A stretch of DNA of 64,000 nt, taken from positions 248,001 through 312,000 of the forward strand of contig JAWKQN010000007.1 in NCBI GenBank assembly GCA_041390125.1, written 5' to 3'. The notes beneath the pieces are model-generated. The model saw nothing but the letters and a program-made list of their open reading frames with translations. It did no database searches and was not told the origin of the DNA. Below, piece by piece: positions 7,847 through 16,054 of this stretch. Both the position numbers and the translations under genes were made by a program. Source of the stretch: Gemmatimonadota bacterium (GTDB taxonomy: Bacteria > Gemmatimonadota > Gemmatimonadetes > Longimicrobiales > Gaopeijiaceae). The first letter of the stretch is position 1; each line of letters starts with the position of its first letter.

Positions 7847-8725
7847 CTATCGCCGGTGGGCGGTCGTCCACACCAGGATGACGCCGCACTGGGTCAAGCC
7901 GCCGAACTGGGCGGGCATCTCCGCCGGGCTGCGGTAGACCTCCACCGCCGCGACGTCCTGGGCCGGCACCAGCTGATCGAAGCTCTGGGCGGGGACGTTG
8001 CCGCTCCCTCCGATCTCGACCACCTGGCCGTCCACGTAGACCCGGGGGAAGCAGGGCGGGGTGCCGCCTCCCGGGCCTTCGGTCCAGAACCGCCCGCGCA
8101 GCGCGAAGGACATCAGCGGGAAGGAGGGCACGCCGGCCGTGCCCGATCCCAGCAGCTGGACGCCGGGCACGCCGCGGAAGACGTCGCTGGAGCGCACGGG
8201 CGGACGCGCCTGGAGGCGTTCGGGCCCGACGAAGAACCCGAGCCCGTCACGGGCCCGCTCGTAGTAGCCCACGGCTTCCAGGCGGACCGACCGGCGCTCC
8301 GCCGTGACCTCCAGTCCCTCGAGCTCGATGGGGCGGGCCTGGACGTGGAAGGTGACGAACGTGTTGTGGAGCGTGGAGAGCGCGAGCGGTCCGTCGACCG
8401 TCGCGAACGCGGCCGGGTGCTCGACGTGCACCGAGAAGGCGCCGTCGGTCGGCACGAAGATCTGGAAGCGACCGTCGGGTCGGGTGAGCTCCGCGGCCAC
8501 GACCACGCCGTCCCCATCGAGCAGGCGTACCGCCGCCAGGGCGACCGGGGCGTCGTCGGAGGCGTACAGGACCACCCCGTGCAGGATCTGGCCCCGGGCC
8601 TCGCCCGTCAGCAACGCAAGCGCGGCGAAGGCCGACGCCCCCCACCTGGGGGCGCACCTTCGACGGCGCGTCGCGGGGCTGCCCGGTCTCCCTACGCCGT
8701 CGGCCGGGCGTTCGTGGGTCCTCAC
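7847..8725 (-). CDS. Carboxypeptidase-regulatory-like domain plus TonB plug, no barrel
   Basis: 292-aa exported protein. A basic N-terminus and hydrophobic segment (~29-45, ending ARGQ) form the signal. Residues ~47-125 form a carboxypeptidase-regulatory-like Ig-type domain (HGVVLYASDDAPVALAAVRL). Residues ~135-290 resemble a TonB-dependent receptor plug, including SSDVFRGVPGVQLLG. The gene starts with GTG, preceded by GGAGGAG. It stops before any beta-barrel, as seen in many Gemmatimonadota plug-only proteins. It may therefore dock with TonB or another receptor rather than form a channel. It is convergent with the propeller operon and divergent from the choice-of-anchor-B gene. Confidence 0.8.
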   Translation of the reverse strand: MRTHERPADGVGRPGSPATRRRRCAPRWGASAFAALALLTGEARGQILHGVVLYASDDAPVALAAVRLLDGDGVVVAAELTRPDGRFQIFVPTDGAFSVHVEHPAAFATVDGPLALSTLHNTFVTFHVQARPIELEGLEVTAERRSVRLEAVGYYERARDGLGFFVGPERLQARPPVRSSDVFRGVPGVQLLGSGTAGVPSFPLMSFALRGRFWTEGPGGGTPPCFPRVYVDGQVVEIGGSGNVPAQSFDQLVPAQDVAAVEVYRSPAEMPAQFGGLTQCGVILVWTTAHRR

Positions 8726-8899
8726 CGCTCCTCCAGGTCACGGCCGCCCCCGAGCGCGCGTATGGACCTCCACGCCGCGTCGGGCCTACCATCGGTACGG
8801 CGCTCCCGGCCCTGGTGCAACTTCCCGGGCGCCGATCCCGTCCTATCCCGGGGGTCCCCCGGCCCCGATCGACCTGCGAACCCTCACGTGGTACGGAGC

Positions 8900-11260
8900 A
8901 TGGTGAACCTACGATTCTCGGGCGTCCTCGCCCTCGGGCTCGGCCTTGCCGCCGCGCCTGCCCTCCAGGCCCAGGGCTTCGGAGCCTCCCTCGCGCTCGG
9001 AGACGACGCGGTCTTCGTGGGCGAAGGCCTGAACGTCCGGGAGCCCGGCTACGTCTACGTCTTCGCGCGCAACGCCCAGGGCGCCTGGGAGCGCACCCAG
9101 AAGCTCGAGGCGTCCGACGCGGAACCCAACGATCACTTCGGACGCTCGCTCGCCTATGCCGGCGGATCCCTGCTCGTGGGCACGACGGTGCGGAACGAGT
9201 CCACCGGCGCCGTCTACGTCTTCGAGCGGGACGCGTCCGGGCAGTGGAGCGAGCGCGCCATCCTGACCGCGCCGGACGGCGCGGCCGGGGACGCGTTGGG
9301 TCGGGTCATGGCCACGGACGGACAGACGGTCCTCGCGTCCACCTGGGCCCACCAGGACAGCCGCGGCGCCGTCTACGTCTACGAGCGTGATGGCTCGGGG
9401 ACCTGGACCCAGACGGCCAAGCTCATGGGCAGCGACATCGGGCCCGAGGGGCTGTTCGGAATGAGCCTGGCCGTGAACGGCGACCGCATCCTGGTCGGCG
9501 CGCCGACCCAGGGCGACAACACCGGGGTCGTCTACGCCTTCCACCGCGAGAACGGCACCTGGACGGAGACGGGGAAGCTCCAGCCGGCCGCCGTCGGTCC
9601 CAACAGCCGCTTCGGCACCGGGGTGGCGCTCCGTGACGGGGAAGCGCTCATCGGTGCGCAGACCCACAACCAGTTCCGGGGCACGGCCTTCCGCTTCACG
9701 CTGGACGAGGCCACGGGTCAGTGGAGCGAGGCCGAGGCCGTGCCGCCTTTCGACGGGGGGGATCCGGGCCTGCAGTACGGCGTGACCGTCGCCTACAACG
9801 GGGACGAGCAGTGGATCGCAGCGCCCGGGGTGAACGGCTTCGCGGGGGGTGCGTACATCCTGCGGTCCTCCGACACCATCAAGCTCGTGGCGCCGGACGG
9901 TCAGCCCCAGGAGGGCTTCGCCAACACCTTCGACGTGCGCGGCGATCGCGCGCTCGTCGGGCTGCCGGGAGACGACTTCGGGCTGGGCGCCGTGATGGTC
10001 TTCGAGCGCAGCGGGGGTGCGTGGACCGCGGCCAGCGACCGTCTGGTCGGGGACGAGCCCGCGGGTCTGGACGCCATCACCGGCGACCAGGTGGACTGCG
10101 GCACCGACGGCAAGGCGGCGATCTTCGACTGCCAGCAGGTGGACATCCTGTCCTTCCTGCCCGTGCAGCAGATCGGCGGGAGCCGGGGCGTGGAGGTCAA
10201 CGACGTCTGGGGCTGGACCGATCCCGAGAGTGGCCGCGAGTACGCGCTCGTGGGCCGCTACGACGGCACGTCCTTCATCGACATCACCAACCCGGGTGCG
10301 CCGCGCTACCTCGGGAACCTGGCCCTGCACGAGGGCGCCAATCCGAACGTGTGGCGTGACATCAAGGTCTACCAGGACCATGCCTTCATCGTGTCGGATG
10401 GCGCGGGCCCGCACGGGATGCAGGTGTTCGACCTCACGCGTCTGCGCGACGTCGGCAGCGAGCCCGTGGAGTTCACCGAGGACGCGCACTACGACCGCAT
10501 CGCCAGCGCGCACAACATCGTGATCAACGAGAACACCGGCTTCGCCTATGCCGTGGGCGTCAACAGTGGCGGCGAGACCTGCGGCGGCGGGCTGCACATG
10601 ATCGACATCCGCCAGCCGACCGAGCCGCAGTTCGTGGGGTGCTTCCAGGACATGGAGACCGGCAACCAGCGCACGGGCTACAGCCACGACGCGCAGTGCG
10701 TGGTCTACCACGGCCCCGACACCGAGCATCAGGGCAAGGAGATCTGCCTGGGGTCCAACGAGACGGCGCTGTCCATCGCGGACGTGTCGGACAAGGACAA
10801 CCCGATCGCGCTGTCGCACGCCAGCTACCCCAACGTAGCCTACACCCACCAGGGATGGCTGGACGACCAGCACGAGTACTTCTACATGAACGACGAGGGG
10901 GACGAGCAGTCCGGTCTGGTGGACCACACCCGCACGCTGGTGTGGGACGTGAAGGATCTGGACGATCCCATCCTCGTGAACGAGTACCTGGGACCGAGCC
11001 GCTCCATCGATCACAACCTGTACGTCAAGGGCGACCTGATGTACCAGTCGAACTACGTGAGCGGGCTGCGCATCGTGGACATCAGCGACCGCGCCAACCC
11101 GCGCGAGGTCGGCTTCTTCGACACGGTGCCCTGGAGTGACGATCCCGTCTTCGACGGCTCCTGGAGCAACTATCCGTTCTTCGAGAGCGGCACGCTCGTG
11201 GTCACGAGCGGCAAGGAAGGCGTCTTCCTGCTGAAAAAGCGGGACCGGCCGATCTCGTAG
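8900..11260 (+). CDS. Secreted choice-of-anchor-B protein with two beta-propeller halves
   Basis: 786-aa secreted protein with a clear signal peptide (residues 1-25, ending LQAQG). The first half (~28-390) has repeated LVGTTVRNESTGAVYVFER-type blades, like integrin-alpha/FG-GAP-style propellers. The second half (~415-786) is the choice-of-anchor-B domain with LVIVD-like repeats: GGSRGVEVNDVWGW, then DITNPGAPRYLG and later DISDRANPREVGF. The ATG at 8900 is used since it directly precedes the signal peptide; the open frame runs further upstream without homology. Members are surface or extracellular, and some attach through varied C-terminal anchors. Here the protein simply ends at KKRDRPIS, so anchoring is unclear. 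Confidence 0.88.
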   Translation: MVNLRFSGVLALGLGLAAAPALQAQGFGASLALGDDAVFVGEGLNVREPGYVYVFARNAQGAWERTQKLEASDAEPNDHFGRSLAYAGGSLLVGTTVRNESTGAVYVFERDASGQWSERAILTAPDGAAGDALGRVMATDGQTVLASTWAHQDSRGAVYVYERDGSGTWTQTAKLMGSDIGPEGLFGMSLAVNGDRILVGAPTQGDNTGVVYAFHRENGTWTETGKLQPAAVGPNSRFGTGVALRDGEALIGAQTHNQFRGTAFRFTLDEATGQWSEAEAVPPFDGGDPGLQYGVTVAYNGDEQWIAAPGVNGFAGGAYILRSSDTIKLVAPDGQPQEGFANTFDVRGDRALVGLPGDDFGLGAVMVFERSGGAWTAASDRLVGDEPAGLDAITGDQVDCGTDGKAAIFDCQQVDILSFLPVQQIGGSRGVEVNDVWGWTDPESGREYALVGRYDGTSFIDITNPGAPRYLGNLALHEGANPNVWRDIKVYQDHAFIVSDGAGPHGMQVFDLTRLRDVGSEPVEFTEDAHYDRIASAHNIVINENTGFAYAVGVNSGGETCGGGLHMIDIRQPTEPQFVGCFQDMETGNQRTGYSHDAQCVVYHGPDTEHQGKEICLGSNETALSIADVSDKDNPIALSHASYPNVAYTHQGWLDDQHEYFYMNDEGDEQSGLVDHTRTLVWDVKDLDDPILVNEYLGPSRSIDHNLYVKGDLMYQSNYVSGLRIVDISDRANPREVGFFDTVPWSDDPVFDGSWSNYPFFESGTLVVTSGKEGVFLLKKRDRPIS

Positions 11261-11274
11261 CGAGCCCGGAGTGG

Positions 11275-11344
11275 CCGCCGGCCGTCCGTGGCCGGCGGAG
11301 AGAACACGAGAGGGGGGAGGCGGATCTGCTCGCCTCCCCCCTCT
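11275..11344. terminator. Two consecutive hairpins, likely bidirectional terminator
   Basis: A 9-bp GC stem (11275-11298, loop 6) is followed by a perfect 14-bp stem, AGAGGGGGGAGGCG and its complement (11309-11344, loop 8). The pair sits between the convergent choice-of-anchor-B gene and the small membrane protein gene. The stem is strong, but only a short T-poor tail follows. Termination in both directions is the natural reading. Confidence 0.75.
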
Positions 11345-11368
11345 TCGCGTTCGGTGCTACCGTCCCGC

Positions 11369-11518
11369 CTACTCGCTCGAGCCGCCCTTGCCCGTGATCA
11401 TGCGGACACCGGCCCGGAAGACGCCGACCACGCGCCGCCAGGTCATGAGCAGGAAGCCGCCGACCGCCGCGAGCGCGGACGCGACCGGCACCAGGGTCTC
11501 GGGTCCCAGATACAGCAT
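11369..11518 (-). CDS. 49-aa single-pass membrane microprotein
   Basis: Short ORF of 49 codons with an excellent AGGAGG five bases before the ATG. Residues ~7-26 (VPVASALAAVGGFLLMTW) form one transmembrane helix, followed by a basic amphipathic tail (RRVVGVFRAGVRMITGKGG). The start MLYLGPETLVP resembles small membrane proteins I recall from related genomes near glycosyl- or phosphotransferase genes, but no function is known. It lies 161 bases downstream of the GT2 gene on the same strand and ahead of the terminator, so it may be the last gene of the polysaccharide cluster. Confidence 0.7.
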   Translation of the reverse strand: MLYLGPETLVPVASALAAVGGFLLMTWRRVVGVFRAGVRMITGKGGSSE

Positions 11519-11679
11519 GTGTTCCTCCTGAGCGTGCCCCGCCGGGGGGCCTGGGGGTTCATAAGTGTGGCGCCGGAACGCCGCCCGTCAATCAGGCGGT
11601 GCCGCCGCGGGTGTCGCGTCACTGCTACATGTCGTGCAAGTCGTTGTCTGCGTGTGCGTAAGGGGGCGTGCTCCGGCCG

Positions 11680-12720
11680 TCACCGGCCCGTCACGGGCGC
11701 GGGCTCGCGCTCGGGAGCGGCGGCCGGTGCGGCGACGGCGGCCGGAGGCGGCGGTGCCGCGCGCCGCTCCAGGATCTGTTGCCGCTGCAGCAGCCACAGC
11801 TCCCGCTGCACCGTGTTGCCCTGCTGGAGCACCAGTCCGATCACGAACAGCAGGATGCCCAGGATCACCATCGAGACGCTGAGCAGCGCGGAGAAGGCCG
11901 ACACCTGCCCGGTGATCAGCAGGAAGATGGCCCAGAGCAGGAAGAGGAAGCCGATCGTGAGCGAGGCGATGGCCATCCCCCACACGTAGCGCACGGGATT
12001 GGCGAACAGGCTGAACGCCGTGTGCGACAGGATCAGCTTCTGGATCTTGGAGCTGCTCTTGCGCTTCACCCGCTGGCCGCGGTGCTTGTACTCCTTCCAC
12101 TCCAGCAGGGAAGGGATCTCCCGCACCCGGTATCCGAGCGCGGCGGCCTTCAGGATCACCTCCAGGTGGAACTCCTTCCCGTCCTCGTGCAGCGGGAGCG
12201 ACTGGATGATCTCGCGGCGGTACGCCCGCGTCATCCCGGTGTTCATGGTGGCGGCGCCCGCCATGCAGGCCCGGATCACCAGGTTCCCGAACTTGCTCAG
12301 GAAGACGCGCTTGGCCGGGACGTTCTTGTAGCCGCCGCCCTCCAGGTGGGGGCTCGCCACCACCAGGTCCGCGTCCGGCCACTCCTCCATCGCCGCCACC
12401 AGACGGTGGACGATGTCCTCGCCCCACGAGAGATCGATCTCGGTCGTGACGATGATGTCGCCCCGGGCGGCGTTGATGCCGGTGCGCAGCCCGTGGCCGC
12501 GTCCGCGGTTGCGGGGGTAGCCCAGCACCCGCAGCTCCGGGTGGTCCTCCATCAGGGGTTCCACCACCGCGCGGGAGCCGTCCTTGGAGCCGTCGTCCAC
12601 GACGATCAGCTCCCAGGTCCGGCCCAGCGTGGACAGACGCTCCAGGAGCGTCCGCACCGCGTGCTCGATGATCTGCGATTCGTTGTAGAACGGGCAGACC
12701 ACACTCACCTGGATCGACAT
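11680..12720 (-). CDS. GT2 family glycosyltransferase, dolichol-phosphate-mannose-synthase-like, with C-terminal membrane helices
   Basis: 346-aa GT-A glycosyltransferase. The nucleotide-sugar site is VVCPFYNES (8-16) and VVDDGSKDGS (~40-49), with an acidic TEIDLS (~92-97) in the position of the metal-binding DxD. Two transmembrane helices follow at ~243-268 and ~274-300, then a Pro/Ala-rich cytoplasmic tail. This layout fits enzymes that move a sugar from NDP-sugar to polyprenyl phosphate. The start ATG lies three bases after the asparagine synthase stop, so the two are co-transcribed. Its presence supports a polysaccharide or lipid-linked-glycan role for the cluster. The sugar specificity is unknown. 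Confidence 0.9.
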   Translation of the reverse strand: MSIQVSVVCPFYNESQIIEHAVRTLLERLSTLGRTWELIVVDDGSKDGSRAVVEPLMEDHPELRVLGYPRNRGRGHGLRTGINAARGDIIVTTEIDLSWGEDIVHRLVAAMEEWPDADLVVASPHLEGGGYKNVPAKRVFLSKFGNLVIRACMAGAATMNTGMTRAYRREIIQSLPLHEDGKEFHLEVILKAAALGYRVREIPSLLEWKEYKHRGQRVKRKSSSKIQKLILSHTAFSLFANPVRYVWGMAIASLTIGFLFLLWAIFLLITGQVSAFSALLSVSMVILGILLFVIGLVLQQGNTVQRELWLLQRQQILERRAAPPPPAAVAAPAAAPEREPAPVTGR

Positions 12721-12723
12721 GCG

Positions 12724-14667
12724 TCAGCTCCCAACGTGGGCGGGGGTTCCCAGCGTCGCCCGGGTATCGACGGCCATCTGCAGCCACAGCTCCAGCACGA
12801 CCAGGGCGAAGACCTGCTTCACGTACATGAACTCCCCTGTCCGGAACCGCTCCCGCAAGGCCCGCACCGCCTCCGGCCTGAAGATTCCGCGCTGTTTCAG
12901 GCGCTCATCGGACAGGGCGTCGTCGATCATGGCCTGGAAGGCCGGGTGCCCGGCGTAGCGCTCCAGGGGGATGTAGAACGGCATCTTGGGCCGCTTGATC
13001 ACCTCGGGAGGGAGCATCCGCTCCCCCAGGCGTCGCAACAGGTACTTGGACGTCAGGCCCCGGATCTTCTGCCGGGGCGGCAGCCCGAGTCCGAACTCCA
13101 CCAGCTCGTGGTCCAGGAACGGGACGCGCGCCTCGACGGCGCTGGCCATGGACGTCTTGTCCTGCTTGGTCAGGATGTCGTCCGCCAGCCAGTGGGCGAA
13201 CTGCAGGTGCAGGATCCGGTTCAGGAAGGGCGCCCGGCTGTGGGCGGCCTCCTCCCACTCCGGCCACGTGCTGTCCGCGCCGAGGGAGGCCCGGAAGTCG
13301 GGCGTGTACAGATCCACGAGATCGCGGTCGTCGAACAACGAGATCAGGTGGCGGTACGCGGCCGGCAGCTGCTGCGGGGCCAGATACCCCAGGAAGTCCA
13401 CCAGCTTCTGCTTGCCGCGCCGGCCCAGGTCGGCCGGATAGCTGAAGGCCAGGTTGAGCAGGCCGCTCGGCAGGGCCGACAGCGCCGGGCGCACCAGCCC
13501 GTTGCGGACCGGCCCGGGGGCGACGCGCGCGAACCGGTGTGCGAACAGCAGCGCCTTGTGGAACAGGTACCCGCCGAAGACCTCGTCGGCGCCCTCGCCG
13601 GAGAGCACCACGGTGACGGACTGCTTCGCCACCCGTGCGAGCTGGTACATCGGGATCACGATCGGGTCGCCCAGCGGCTCGTCCAGGTGCCACACCAGCT
13701 TGGGCAACAGCTCGATGTCGTCCGCCGTGCACGGGATCTCGGTGTGGTCGCATCCGAGCAGCTTCGCGGTGGCGGCGGCCGCCTCCAGCTCGTCGTGCTC
13801 GTAGTCGAAGCCCACCGAGAACGTCTTGATCGGCCGCGAGGAGCCGCGGGCCATCGCGGCGACGATGATCGAGGAATCCAGCCCACCGCTCAGATAGGCC
13901 CCCAACGGCACGTCCGAGATCAGACGTCGGTCGATGCTGGTCTGGAAGCGCTGCTCCAGCTCCTCCAGCAGCTCCGGCTCCGAGCGCGTGTCGGACGTCT
14001 CGTGCAGGGTGGGCGCCCAGTAGGGCTCGAGCCGGAGCCGGCCGTCGCGGTAGAGGCCCCAGTGCCCGGCGGGCAGCTTCTGGATCTCGGCGAACATGCC
14101 GCCGGGTCCGGGCACGTAGCGCAGCGCCAGGTAGTCGTGGACGGCCTGGGGCACCAGCGTGGTGTCGAGGCCGCCATAGCGCAGCAGCGCCTTCATCTCG
14201 GACGCGAAGAGCAGGCGGCCCCCGCTCAGCTCCGCATAGTAGAGCGGCTTGATGCCCAGCCGGTCGCGCCCCAGGAACAGGTGGCCGCGGCGCCGGTCGT
14301 AGATCGCGAACGCGTACATGCCCAGGATGCGGCGCATCAGGTCGGGGCCGTGGTCCTCGTAGAGGTGCAGCAGCACCTCGGAGTCGCTGTGCGTGCGGAA
14401 GCGGTGGCCCCGGGCCAGGAGCTGCTCGCGCAGCTCGCGGTAGTTGTAGATCTCGCCGTTGGCGATCAGCACCAGCGAGCCGTCCTCGTTCTCGATGGGC
14501 TGCTGGCCGCCGTCCACGTCGATGATGCTCAGGCGCCGATGGCCGAGCCCCACCCCGTTCTCACGGAAGTATCCGGCGCTGTCCGGGCCCCGGTGCTCCA
14601 GGGTCCGGGTCATGGCCTCCAGGAGACCGTCCTCGTGGATCCCGGCGAAGCCGCAGATGCCGCACAT
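12724..14667 (-). CDS. asnB: Asparagine synthase (glutamine-hydrolysing)
   Basis: 647-aa class-B asparagine synthetase. Met is followed by the nucleophile Cys2 (MCGICGF), and the N-terminal Ntn glutaminase domain spans to ~residue 200. The synthetase domain follows, with the PP-loop LSGGLDSS binding ATP. In polysaccharide and exosortase-type loci, AsnB-like enzymes often amidate a sugar or an amino-acid substituent instead of free aspartate. The context here (FrhB-like protein one base upstream, GT2 three bases downstream) favours that possibility, but it is inference. The canonical reaction makes Asn from Asp, Gln and ATP. Length is normal and no active-site residue is missing by eye. Confidence 0.93.
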   Translation of the reverse strand: MCGICGFAGIHEDGLLEAMTRTLEHRGPDSAGYFRENGVGLGHRRLSIIDVDGGQQPIENEDGSLVLIANGEIYNYRELREQLLARGHRFRTHSDSEVLLHLYEDHGPDLMRRILGMYAFAIYDRRRGHLFLGRDRLGIKPLYYAELSGGRLLFASEMKALLRYGGLDTTLVPQAVHDYLALRYVPGPGGMFAEIQKLPAGHWGLYRDGRLRLEPYWAPTLHETSDTRSEPELLEELEQRFQTSIDRRLISDVPLGAYLSGGLDSSIIVAAMARGSSRPIKTFSVGFDYEHDELEAAAATAKLLGCDHTEIPCTADDIELLPKLVWHLDEPLGDPIVIPMYQLARVAKQSVTVVLSGEGADEVFGGYLFHKALLFAHRFARVAPGPVRNGLVRPALSALPSGLLNLAFSYPADLGRRGKQKLVDFLGYLAPQQLPAAYRHLISLFDDRDLVDLYTPDFRASLGADSTWPEWEEAAHSRAPFLNRILHLQFAHWLADDILTKQDKTSMASAVEARVPFLDHELVEFGLGLPPRQKIRGLTSKYLLRRLGERMLPPEVIKRPKMPFYIPLERYAGHPAFQAMIDDALSDERLKQRGIFRPEAVRALRERFRTGEFMYVKQVFALVVLELWLQMAVDTRATLGTPAHVGS

Positions 14668-14668
14668 C

Positions 14669-16054
14669 TCAGGCCTGCCCCGGACGCTCGATGACGTCGT
14701 AGGTCTGGAGCGTGCCGCTGCGGCCGGGCCGGGTCTGCTTGCGCCAGCGCTTGCGGACGGCCGCGAATGCCTTGCCCGTGAATTCCAGCGGCAGGAGGTT
14801 CATCAGGAAGCGCGCCCAGCGCGTCTGCCCCACCTCGTAGACCAGGGCGATGGCGGCGCCGACCACCCGCGAGCGCGTGGTCACCACCGCGCGGTAGTGG
14901 TAGTCCGGGGCGGGTCGACCCAGCAGCTCGCGCAGGTCCAGCCGGGACCAGACCGCGATCTTCTTGTTGAACAGGCCGTGCGAGTGCATGACCAGCGCGT
15001 CGGCGCGGTCCGTCTCCTCCAGCTCGATGACGCCCGCGGCCCGCGAGGTCTCGAGCGCACGCCGCCCCGCCTCCGTGCGGGTGATGACCAGCGAGAAGCC
15101 CTCGTGGCGGCTCTCGTAGCGCGGTGCCCAGGCGTCCCCGGCGGAGATGTCCGCCAGCTCGTTGCTCAGGTCCACGCAGAAGAGCGAGCGCTCCACCACG
15201 TAGAAGAGGTTCATGTAGTTGGCGTAGAACTTGGCCAGCTCCAGGCGCCGTCCGTCCTTCAACGTCACCCGCATGGTGCCGGGCCAGGCGCCGGCCCGGT
15301 ACTCGATGCGCTCGATCTGGTCCAGGTCCTCGACGCCGTGCTTGCGCACGAATTCGCGGACGGACGAGAAGTGGTTCACCGCGCCGCAGAACGAGCCCAC
15401 GATCAGCTTGATGTGGGCGACCGACGGGTGGCCGGCCACCTGCAGCTTGCGGATGGACTGCACCTGGTCGGGCAGGCCCACGAACGCGACGGGCTTCCCG
15501 AACGCGGCGATCTCCGCGAGCACGGTGTTGACCGGCGTGAGCGTGTACTTGCTCTGCTGCGCCGCGCGCAGCGTCTCCACGTCCGTCGCGATCACCGGGC
15601 GCGGCAGCAGGGGCCGGTCGGGATCGTCGATCAGGCAGGCCACCCCCGCGATCTCCCCGCTCTGGAGCAGGTGCTCGAGCACCGCGGTGATGACGCCTCC
15701 GCTGGCCGCGCCGGCCCGGATCTCCGGGTCCGTGGCGTGACCGACGTGGAAGGCCGTGGTGTGTCCGAGCAGGTAGTCCTGCGGGGGCCCGCCGAACAGC
15801 CAGCGGTTGAGCTCCGGGAAGTCCACGTCCGCGCCCGGGCAGCCGGTCAGGCAGGGGGCGTCGCAGTCCACGCAGGCGGCCTCGTCGGCCACCGGCAGGC
15901 AGAGGCCCAGCGGATCCTCGAAACGGACCGCGTCCTTGGGGCACACGCCCACGCAGGTCCCACAGCGGGTGCACAGCCCAGGCTCGACCACATCGCGGCG
16001 CAGCGTGGCGAAGCCCGCGCCGGCGGTCACGCGCTCGGCGACCCCCGGACTCAT
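14669..16054 (-). CDS. FrhB-like coenzyme F420 hydrogenase/dehydrogenase beta-subunit family Fe-S protein
   Basis: 461-aa iron-sulfur protein. Two 4Fe-4S ferredoxin motifs occupy the N-terminus: C28, C31, C34, C38 (CTRCGTCVGVCP) and C61, C64, C68, C72. The FrhB/FdhB-type N- and C-terminal domains follow, with the ASGGVITAVLEHLL segment typical of this family. Relatives in capsule or EPS clusters are thought to be flavin-dependent reductases acting on sugars or lipid carriers. True F420 chemistry is not implied. The ATG at 16054 gives an ATGA overlap with the upstream toroid gene. The role within the cluster is unknown. Confidence 0.88.
   Translation of the reverse strand: MSPGVAERVTAGAGFATLRRDVVEPGLCTRCGTCVGVCPKDAVRFEDPLGLCLPVADEAACVDCDAPCLTGCPGADVDFPELNRWLFGGPPQDYLLGHTTAFHVGHATDPEIRAGAASGGVITAVLEHLLQSGEIAGVACLIDDPDRPLLPRPVIATDVETLRAAQQSKYTLTPVNTVLAEIAAFGKPVAFVGLPDQVQSIRKLQVAGHPSVAHIKLIVGSFCGAVNHFSSVREFVRKHGVEDLDQIERIEYRAGAWPGTMRVTLKDGRRLELAKFYANYMNLFYVVERSLFCVDLSNELADISAGDAWAPRYESRHEGFSLVITRTEAGRRALETSRAAGVIELEETDRADALVMHSHGLFNKKIAVWSRLDLRELLGRPAPDYHYRAVVTTRSRVVGAAIALVYEVGQTRWARFLMNLLPLEFTGKAFAAVRKRWRKQTRPGRSGTLQTYDVIERPGQA

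Noticed and set aside
8909..11014. 701-codon open frame antisense to the choice-of-anchor-B gene
   Set aside because: Valine/arginine/histidine-rich with no family match; the sense frame has a signal peptide and clear repeats.
11668..14694. 1008-codon open frame on the plus strand
   Set aside because: It lies antisense to the asparagine synthase and GT2 genes and reads as low-complexity His/Arg/Gln-rich protein, a typical GC-rich shadow.
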